Assembly: GCA_025937615.1 (NCBI GenBank)
Contig: JAICRA010000067.1
Coordinates: forward strand, 1 to 7,432
From: Thermomicrobiales bacterium
GTDB lineage: Bacteria > Chloroflexota > Chloroflexia > Thermomicrobiales > UBA6265
Length of the DNA stretch: 7,432 nt
Reading direction: 5' to 3'
Shown piece after piece: positions 1-4,170 of this stretch. Position numbers and translations under genes: made by a program. A model generated the notes under the pieces. That model did no database searches, was not told the origin of the DNA, and saw nothing but the letters and a program-made list of their open reading frames with translations. Every line of letters begins with the position of its first letter. The stretch's first letter is position 1.

Positions 1-89
1 ACTCCGGCGAGCCCGACTGTCAAGGTGACCGCTAACGCCGCGGTGGACAGCAACTTGCCCGTGCATGTGCGCCTGTCTGCAAAACGCAT
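1..89 (-). CDS. N-terminus of an exported protein (partial, cut by window edge)
   Basis: Seen: on the minus strand an ATG at 89-87 opens a frame that runs without a stop to the window edge (29 codons). It is preceded by GGAGGAG (97-103), 7 nt upstream, one of the best ribosome binding sites in the window. The peptide has a basic start (R2, R6, R7, K12), then an uninterrupted hydrophobic/small-residue run from about residue 13 (LLSTAALAVTLTVGLAG), the layout of a Sec signal peptide or signal anchor. A Cys lies at residue 9, before the hydrophobic core, so it is not a lipobox. The product cannot be identified because the mature part is outside the window. It is the next gene downstream of yraN on the same strand, 142 nt away. 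Inference: a secreted or membrane-anchored protein. The frame is short, so confidence rests on the ribosome binding site plus the signal-like peptide. Confidence 0.6.
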   Translation of the reverse strand, partial: MRFADRRTCTGKLLSTAALAVTLTVGLAG

Positions 90-96
90 GTTTTCT

Positions 97-103
97 CTCC
101 TCC
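97..103 (-). promoter_or_regulatory. Ribosome binding site of the left-edge exported protein
   Basis: Minus-strand GGAGGAG, 7 nt before the ATG at 89. It decides the start of the partial gene at the window edge. Confidence 0.65.
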
Positions 104-165
104 GCCGCTACGAGCTCGCCTGGGACGTGCGAGCCTGACCGAACGCAACTTGCTCAGTGCCTGGC

Positions 166-187
166 CGGCATACCGGCAGCATACCGG
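166..187 (-). repeat. Tandem 11-bp direct repeat, possible operator
   Basis: Two contiguous 11-mers on the minus strand, CCGGTATGCTG (187-177) and CCGGTATGCCG (176-166), match at 10 of 11 positions. The period is about one helical turn. They lie 77-98 nt upstream of the ATG of the left-edge exported gene and downstream of yraN, in the 142-nt gap between the two. I see no clear -35/-10 pair in this gap. A regulator site is possible; chance duplication is the alternative. Confidence 0.35.
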
Positions 188-231
188 ATTCGCCTCTTAT
201 GGGGGAGTGACCACGCACGACACAGGCCAGT

Positions 232-609
232 TCAGCCGGAGCGGACGGCATCGACGATGTGCGTCAGACGGGAGACTGCTCCAGTCGGGGTCAGGGTAAT
301 GGCGACGAAATCAACTCGCCAGAAGAGACCAGCGAGATCCTCCCGCTCGGCGAGAAAGGACTGCGCTCCACGTAACAGGCGTCTCGCCTGAGCCGCGGTT
401 AGCGATTCCTCGGCGGTGCCGAGTCGTTCGCCGCTACGGGTCTTGACCTCGACGAAGACGAGCACGTCGCCGTCCCGCATGATGAGATCGAGCTCACCGT
501 ACGGGCGGCGCCAGTTTGCCCCCACGAACCGGTATCCCCTGCGCTCCAGATGACGTCGCGCCAGTAGTTCGCCGGCTGCCCCAAGCTCCTGGCGGGCGCT
601 CTGGGTCAC
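232..609 (-). CDS. yraN: UPF0102 family protein YraN (nuclease-fold)
   Basis: A 125-residue protein, the normal length for UPF0102/YraN, a small family with a restriction-endonuclease-like fold and no firmly established function. Seen: an N-terminal helix (G10, A12, G13, E14, A17) leads into the signature YGELDLIMRDGD (about residues 37-48) and VFVEVKTRS (about 51-59). These hold the acidic and Lys residues of a PD-(D/E)XK-type site. A C-terminal RVDFVAI strand (about 97-103) follows. The start is GTG at 609-607, inside the end of rnhB: the rnhB stop TGA (608-606) and this start share a GTGA overlap, which points to translational coupling. The ribosome binding site is weak (AGG about 4 nt upstream), consistent with coupling. 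The rnhB-yraN pairing is common in bacteria, where the protein is often suspected of acting on DNA or RNA in repair; that role is inference. No obvious U-tailed terminator follows. Confidence 0.93.
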   Translation of the reverse strand: MTQSARQELGAAGELLARRHLERRGYRFVGANWRRPYGELDLIMRDGDVLVFVEVKTRSGERLGTAEESLTAAQARRLLRGAQSFLAEREDLAGLFWRVDFVAITLTPTGAVSRLTHIVDAVRSG

Positions 610-1292
610 GAACCTGGATCCCAGACCGCGACCGGGGAAAAACAGCGTCGATGGTGAAGGCTGGGGCCGTGTTCAGCCAACCGCGCTTTGTGAAAAGCCG
701 AGCAATAGCCCTTGTGCAGCTCGAAGCCGTAGCGTGGATCTTCCTGCCCGAGAGCGACCATGTCGCGGTCGCGCGTCACTTTGGCGACGATCGAGGCCGC
801 GGCGACCGAGATCGACAACGCGTCACCATCGATGGGACCGCTCTGGGGACAGCTCAGATCGAGCACGCAGGCGTCGATGACGAGCGCGTCGACGTCGACG
901 TCGAGGTCGAAAACAGCGCGCTCCATAGCCATCCGGTTGGCCGGGCCGAGGCCGACGGCGTCGATCTCCGGAACCGGCACGACGCCAACCCCGATGGCGA
1001 CCGCGGTCTGCTCGATCCTGTCGAGCAGCTCAACACGCCGTTCCGGCGGCAGGAGCTTCGAATCGCGCACGTCGTTGAGCGCTGCCCCCAGCCGGCGTAG
1101 CGCCCACCCTTCCGACGCCGGGAAGACGACGGCCGCCGCAACGAGAGGCCCCGCCATGGCGCCGCGTCCGACCTCATCCACGCCGGCGACGCAACGCATC
1201 CCGGCGCTCCAGAATGCGCGCTCCCAGCGGAGATCGGGAGTTGCCTCTAAGCCTGGCAGACGTCCGCGCGACTGACGATTCCCAACGCCCAT
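606..1292 (-). CDS. rnhB: Ribonuclease HII
   Basis: RNase HII cleaves RNA in RNA-DNA hybrids and incises at single ribonucleotides misincorporated into DNA. Seen, from the ATG at 1292: the catalytic D39-E40 in AGVDEVGRG, then NDVRDSKLL (about 73-81), the third acidic D140 in LVIDA, then SIVAKVTRDRDM (about 167-178) with the fourth acid D175, and a C-terminal YGFELHKGY...HHRRCFSPVA stretch typical of the family. All four catalytic acids are present. At 228 residues the length is normal. Start choice: the frame is open further upstream to a GTG at 1346, but that extra segment resembles nothing in the family and has no ribosome binding site. The ATG at 1292 has GGAGG (1307-1311), although 14 nt away, which is long. 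M32 is a less likely alternative. The end overlaps yraN by 4 nt. A strong hairpin (1363-1387) separates it from rplS upstream, so expression needs read-through or its own promoter. Confidence 0.95.
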   Translation of the reverse strand: MGVGNRQSRGRLPGLEATPDLRWERAFWSAGMRCVAGVDEVGRGAMAGPLVAAAVVFPASEGWALRRLGAALNDVRDSKLLPPERRVELLDRIEQTAVAIGVGVVPVPEIDAVGLGPANRMAMERAVFDLDVDVDALVIDACVLDLSCPQSGPIDGDALSISVAAASIVAKVTRDRDMVALGQEDPRYGFELHKGYCSAFHKARLAEHGPSLHHRRCFSPVAVWDPGS

Positions 1293-1362
1293 CGATCCGT
1301 CGCCAACCTCCGCGGCGGACAGTACCACGCAAAGGAGCAAAGCCACCTGCCGGAAACGCGAA

Positions 1363-1387
1363 AGCGCCCGGCCAGCGGCCGGGCGCT
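1363..1387 (-). terminator. Hairpin after rplS, probable intrinsic terminator
   Basis: A perfect 11-bp stem (AGCGCCCGGCC / GGCCGGGCGCT) with a 3-nt loop starts 24 nt past the rplS stop codon. On the minus strand it is followed by TTCGCGTTTCC, a poor U-tract. It would stop or attenuate rplS transcription before rnhB. The weak U-tail suggests partial read-through or a role in 3'-end stability. Confidence 0.6.
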
Positions 1388-1411
1388 TGAAGCTGAGCGA
1401 ACTCCGAAATC

Positions 1412-1765
1412 CTACGTCCGCTTCTCCTTGATGCGGGCGGCGCGACCAGTGAGACCGCGGAGGTAGTAGAGCTTGGCGCGCCGAACGCGGCCACGGCGAG
1501 TCACTTCGATCCGGTCGATGCGTGGCGAATGGACGAGAAATGTTCGCTCGACCCCGATCCCGTGCGAGGCAATGCGCCGAACCGTGAAGTTCTCGTTTAT
1601 TCCGCCCGCGCGCCGCCGGATGACGACGCCCTCGAAGACCTGAATTCGCTCCCGGTTGCCTTCGACGACCTTGGCGTGAACGCGCACAGTATCACCGGGG
1701 CCGAATTCAGGAATATTTGGTTTGAATTGCTCCGCCTCGAGCTCACGAACGATTTGGGCAACCAT
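1412..1765 (-). CDS. rplS: 50S ribosomal protein L19
   Basis: L19 is a large-subunit protein at the 30S-50S interface. Seen: 117 residues from the ATG at 1765, the usual length, with [20 protein letters not shown] near the N-terminus, [19 protein letters not shown] and [13 protein letters not shown] in the middle, and the C-terminal [20 protein letters not shown] signature. Start choice: the frame extends 21 codons further upstream, but homologues begin at the [10 protein letters not shown] segment, and GGAG lies 4 nt before this ATG. Context: rplS often sits in an rpsP-rimM-trmD-rplS operon. Here the next gene upstream on the same strand is an arginase-like gene 219 nt away, so trmD and rimM are elsewhere. 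A promoter-like element (1907-1936) and a small hairpin (1876-1898) lie in that gap. Confidence 0.97.
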   Translation of the reverse strand: MVAQIVRELEAEQFKPNIPEFGPGDTVRVHAKVVEGNRERIQVFEGVVIRRRAGGINENFTVRRIASHGIGVERTFLVHSPRIDRIEVTRRGRVRRAKLYYLRGLTGRAARIKEKRT

Positions 1766-1875
1766 CTGACTCCGTCTTTCTCGCTCTTGCTGCTCGAACC
1801 CGTGTCGTGGGAAACGGCACGCTGGCACGGTGGACCCGCGCTCCTTGCCGCTGCCTGGCTTCAGCGCATCACAGT

Positions 1876-1898
1876 AAAAGCACCCGGAAACCGGGCAC
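1876..1898 (-). terminator. U-tailed hairpin between the arginase-like gene and rplS
   Basis: On the minus strand GTGCCCGG-TTT-CCGGGTGC folds into an 8-bp stem with two G-U pairs, followed at once by TTTT (1879-1876). The G-U pairs form only in the minus-strand RNA; the plus strand would have A-C mismatches, so the structure is polarised. It lies 87 nt past the stop of the arginase-like gene and 110 nt before the rplS start. It may be the terminator of the former or a 5' leader structure of the latter. Confidence 0.5.
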
Positions 1899-1906
1899 AG
1901 GAAGGG

Positions 1907-1936
1907 AGTTTAGCATGCATCCGGAGTGCCGGCCAA
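1907..1936 (-). promoter_or_regulatory. Candidate rplS promoter
   Basis: Minus strand: TTGGCC (1936-1931), 18-nt spacer, then TAAACT (1912-1907) preceded by TGC, giving an extended -10 form. Each hexamer matches the sigma-70-type consensus at 4 of 6 positions. Transcription would start near 1900, immediately before the U-tailed hairpin at 1898, leaving a leader of about 135 nt before rplS. Plausible position, moderate sequence match. Confidence 0.4.
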
Positions 1937-1984
1937 GAGCCTGTCCGCCCCGTTTTTGGAGAGTTCGGTTGGGGGTGAGGGCGT

Positions 1985-2899
1985 TCAGGGAACGCTGCCG
2001 GACGTTGACGATCCGGGGGTCGTGGTCCAAGCCGGAAGGGCTCCCTCGATCGTCTTCATGGCCGTGACGACCGAGCGCTCTCCTCGGGCGCCTGCCCCAG
2101 GATTGAGACTGCTGATCGCGACCGCAGCCACTTTTCCGGTCCGCAACACTGTCGCCATCGCCGTGACCAGCTCCTCGATGCTCAACCCGTTGGCCGATGG
2201 CGTCGACGCGCTTGGCACGAATCGTGGATCGAGGACGTCGAGATCGACGTGCAGATAGAGCAGCGCGCAACCGCGAGCCAGCCGGTCGACGGCCTGGGCA
2301 AAGACATCTCCGTCACAGAGCTCGGTCGCCGGGATGACCTGGACGTCGTTCGAGCGGATGAGCTCCTCTTCCTTCTCGTCGAGCTCGCGCACGCCGGCCA
2401 GGATGATGTTGCCACTCGCCACCGGTGTGGCAAGTCCGGCCGCGTTGCGCCAGAGAGGACCGGCCAGACCGGCCAGGATCGCGACCGGCATTCCGGCAAG
2501 AATCCCACTGAACGACGTCTCCGGTGTATTGAAATCGCCGTGGGCGTCGACCCAGACGACCCCAATCGCAGCGCCCGTGCCGGCCGCCAGTTGCAGTCCG
2601 GAAACCACCCCGATCGCGGCCGTGTCATCGCCGGCGAGGACGAAGACGCCATCCCCGTTATGCCGGGCCGCGGCAACCAGGCGGGCAGTATCCGCGCCAA
2701 GGCGTCCAATGTTCAGCGCGGTGCGGCCTTGCTCCCGCAGCGCGGGATCGAGGTGGGCCTCATGTGGACCGGCGAGACTAACGCCTGCGGCGCGTAACTG
2801 TTCCGGCAATCCCGCCGTAAGGAGCGCGTCCGGGCCGGCGCCAAGTCCTTCGCCGCGCTCGTCATACCGGTAGGGAACGGTCACCAGATCAACCCGCAT
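1985..2899 (-). CDS. Arginase-superfamily protein, divergent active site
   Basis: The ureohydrolase superfamily (arginase, agmatinase, formimidoylglutamase) uses a two-manganese centre to hydrolyse guanidino groups. Seen: 304 residues, near the family length, with DAHGDFN (D118, H120, D122) and HVDLDVLDP (D219, D221), giving five of the six usual metal ligands. Three normally critical positions differ, by my alignment to mammalian arginase I. The GGDHS motif reads AGDDT, so the sixth ligand His is D92. The loop LHGxP reads LAGMP, so the proton-shuttle His is A135. The guanidinium-binding Glu in MEVNP is S264 in SSLNP. Asp can ligate manganese, so a metal site may persist, but arginine hydrolysis looks unlikely and the substrate is unknown. 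The start is the ATG at 2899; its ribosome binding site is weak (GGGG about 8-9 nt upstream). The gene is divergent from the J-domain gene, and a palindrome beside its -10 box suggests control by a repressor. Confidence 0.85.
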   Translation of the reverse strand: MRVDLVTVPYRYDERGEGLGAGPDALLTAGLPEQLRAAGVSLAGPHEAHLDPALREQGRTALNIGRLGADTARLVAAARHNGDGVFVLAGDDTAAIGVVSGLQLAAGTGAAIGVVWVDAHGDFNTPETSFSGILAGMPVAILAGLAGPLWRNAAGLATPVASGNIILAGVRELDEKEEELIRSNDVQVIPATELCDGDVFAQAVDRLARGCALLYLHVDLDVLDPRFVPSASTPSANGLSIEELVTAMATVLRTGKVAAVAISSLNPGAGARGERSVVTAMKTIEGALPAWTTTPGSSTSGSVP

Positions 2900-2934
2900 G
2901 GATCAACCCCGGCCGGCTTTACTCGCCTCGATCG

Positions 2935-2958
2935 CGTGATATCCCAATCGATATCACG
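2935..2958. promoter_or_regulatory. Palindromic operator candidate
   Basis: Perfect 9-bp inverted repeat CGTGATATC (2935-2943) and GATATCACG (2950-2958) with a 6-nt spacer. It directly abuts the TACAAT box of the arginase-like promoter and would cover its transcription start. GATATC also recurs as a direct repeat 12 bp apart. The size and position fit a homodimeric repressor site. No regulator gene lies in the window. Confidence 0.6.
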
Positions 2959-2979
2959 ATTGTAGCGCGATGGTGTTTT
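2959..2979 (-). promoter_or_regulatory. Candidate promoter of the arginase-like gene
   Basis: Minus strand TACAAT (2964-2959) matches the -10 consensus at 5 of 6 positions. The only -35-like hexamer is upstream, GTGACG at a 15-nt spacing, which is short and weak. The start of transcription would fall near 2952, inside the palindrome, about 53 nt before the ATG. A weak -35 with an overlapping operator would fit a regulated promoter. Confidence 0.45.
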
Positions 2980-3036
2980 CGTCACGCGTCACGCCGCGCT
3001 TGCCCCGCTGGTTGCGGTGCGGCGGTTCACCTCTCG

Positions 3037-3042
3037 TACAAT
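3037..3042 (+). promoter_or_regulatory. Candidate -10 box upstream of or within the J-domain gene
   Basis: TACAAT on the plus strand matches the -10 consensus at 5 of 6 positions, but the nearest -35-like sequence (TTGCGG, 3012-3017) is weak and 19 nt away. If it is functional, the J-domain protein must start downstream of both the GTG at 3017 and the ATG at 3041. Confidence 0.25.
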
Positions 3043-3649
3043 GTCACCGTGGCCATCGCGAGGGCCAGAGACTCGTTCCGCTCACGTTAAGCAAACATGC
3101 CACACGGCGTGGATTCAGCGATTGGCCGCCAACCCCGAAACCGGTTTCCACGGGAGCAGCCCGAACGGCGCCGGACCAGACCCGGATCAGGAAGATCACT
3201 ACTCCCTGCTGGGAGTGCCGTTCACGGCCACCCACGCCGAGATCACCCGCGCCTACCGGCGGGCGATGAAACGCGTCCACCCGGACCGGCAACGCCCGGA
3301 ACGCCGGCTGGCCTCCGAGGATCTGGCACGCCGACTCAACGCGGCCTACGCGATTCTGGCTGATCCTCTCAAACGTCAGGCCTACGATCGTACGATCCGG
3401 CAGCAGGTGATCCAGGACCAGATCATGCGCCGCTACGTCGGCGGGTTTCAGAGCTTCGACGAGACTCCAGGACCTGCCAGGGCGCACCACCGGCGGGAGC
3501 CGACCGCTGCCGAGCGGCGGGAGCGCACCGAAGCGGACCGCCAGGCGTCGATGACTTTAGTGGTCGTGGCGGTCGGCGTGACGGCCCTGATTCTGGTCTC
3601 GCTGCTGATCGGCTCCCTGGTGTACTCGGTGATCGAGGCAGTGCGCTGA
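3041..3649 (+). CDS. J-domain (DnaJ-like) protein with C-terminal membrane helix
   Basis: J domains stimulate the ATPase of a DnaK/Hsp70 partner and direct it to substrates. Residues here count from the GTG at 3017. Seen: a J domain at about 60-127, opening with DHYSLLGV, with helix II AEITRAYRRAMKRV, the essential HPD loop at 88-90, then LNAAYAILADPLKRQAYD. A charged Arg/Glu-rich linker (about 145-178) follows, then a hydrophobic helix (about 179-205, TLVVVAVGVTALILVSLLIG) and a very short tail. There is no Gly/Phe-rich or zinc-finger region, so it is not canonical DnaJ but a class III-type protein. The topology suggests a tail-anchored protein with the J domain in the cytoplasm. The start is uncertain: GTG 3017, ATG 3041 and TTG 3122 are in frame and none has a good ribosome binding site; the first ~55 residues are not J-like. 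The PPOX gene converges, with a 12-nt gap between stop codons. Confidence 0.85.
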   Translation: MSPWPSRGPETRSAHVKQTCHTAWIQRLAANPETGFHGSSPNGAGPDPDQEDHYSLLGVPFTATHAEITRAYRRAMKRVHPDRQRPERRLASEDLARRLNAAYAILADPLKRQAYDRTIRQQVIQDQIMRRYVGGFQSFDETPGPARAHHRREPTAAERRERTEADRQASMTLVVVAVGVTALILVSLLIGSLVYSVIEAVR

Positions 3650-3662
3650 AGCAGCCTCTGCT
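3650..3662. terminator. Weak hairpin between convergent genes
   Basis: AGCAG-CCT-CTGCT forms a 5-bp stem exactly between the two convergent stop codons. There is no T-run on either side. It may help bidirectional termination, but the structure is short and could be chance. Confidence 0.2.
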
Positions 3663-4081
3663 CAGTGACCACGCAGCGACGTCGGTCTGACCCGGATCGC
3701 GACCGAATATGCCTGCGCGAATGCGTCAAGAGTCATGCCGATCGACTGGATCCCATCCGTGTACTTGTCAACGTAGGCTGAATTCTCGTTCGCTGGAGGA
3801 GCGCCAGTATCGATCGAAGCATCGCCGGTGAGAATGACGACGTCACCACCACTCGGAGTGCAATTGAAATGCAGACCGACGCGAGGTTGCCGCCCGATAT
3901 TGCGAAGTTTGGGCGTCGATGGCTGGCTGTAGATCAGCGCTGTGTCGCCATCCCAGAGAAACCAGACTGGCGACGGCTGTGGAGTGCCATCGGCGTCGAC
4001 GGTAATCAGCCAGACGACACGGTCGTCCTGAAGGTGTCGTGCGGCACGCGCTCCGAAATCCGTGCTGGTATCGATCTCCAT
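3662..4081 (-). CDS. PPOX-class flavin/F420-binding protein, Rv3369-like
   Basis: A split-beta-barrel protein of the pyridoxamine 5'-phosphate oxidase-like superfamily. The sequence resembles the Rv3369 type (probable F420-dependent enzymes): STDFGARAARHL at the start, VVWLITVDADGTPQPSPVWFLWDGD (about residues 22-46), ALIYSQPSTPKLRNI (about 48-62), RVGLHFN (about 67-73), GGDVVILTGDASID, and a C-terminal YSVAIRVRPT strand. The family assignment is from recalled motifs, and use of F420 rather than FMN is inference. It would be a soluble oxidoreductase; its substrate is unknown. At 139 residues the length is typical. Start choice: the frame is open to a TTG at 4168, but that has no ribosome binding site and encodes a non-homologous segment. 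The ATG at 4081 is preceded by GGGGGAG, 4 nt away. It follows the VIT/VWA gene by 89 nt on the same strand. Confidence 0.85.
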   Translation of the reverse strand: MEIDTSTDFGARAARHLQDDRVVWLITVDADGTPQPSPVWFLWDGDTALIYSQPSTPKLRNIGRQPRVGLHFNCTPSGGDVVILTGDASIDTGAPPANENSAYVDKYTDGIQSIGMTLDAFAQAYSVAIRVRPTSLRGH

Positions 4082-4170
4082 CCATCTCCCCCGAAAAATA
4101 TTGCGGTCCCGCTCGTTTCCATCGTACCAGGGGCGGTACGCCGAGCCACCCCTGCTCTCTTCGCTCAAAA

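Noticed and set aside
162..179. GC-rich hairpin after yraN as a terminator
   Set aside because: The 5-bp GCCGG/CCGGC stem has no T-run after it on the minus strand and overlaps the tandem 11-mers, which explain the symmetry.
65..391. Plus-strand open frame spanning the left gap and the end of yraN
   Set aside because: Runs antisense to the conserved C-terminal half of yraN and to the signal-peptide start at 89. Composition is low-information, with no plausible domain.
887..906. GTCGAC-type short tandem repeat in rnhB
   Set aside because: It encodes the DVDVD segment of RNase HII in frame and is only three units long, so codon usage explains it.
516..1100. Long plus-strand open frame opposite rnhB and yraN (194 codons)
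   Set aside because: It lies antisense to rnhB, which has all catalytic residues. The Asp/Arg-rich translation looks like no protein family and is the usual shadow of GC-rich coding DNA.
1293..1346. Upstream-extended rnhB start (GTG at 1346)
   Set aside because: The extra 18 residues have no family similarity, the GTG has no ribosome binding site, and it begins only 17 nt past the rplS terminator hairpin.
2249..2797. Plus-strand open frame opposite the arginase-like gene (182 codons)
   Set aside because: Antisense shadow of a gene with clear superfamily motifs; no ribosome binding site and no recognisable domain.
4082..4168. Upstream-extended PPOX start (TTG at 4168)
   Set aside because: No ribosome binding site, a rare start codon and non-homologous extra sequence; the ATG at 4081 has a purine-rich site just upstream.
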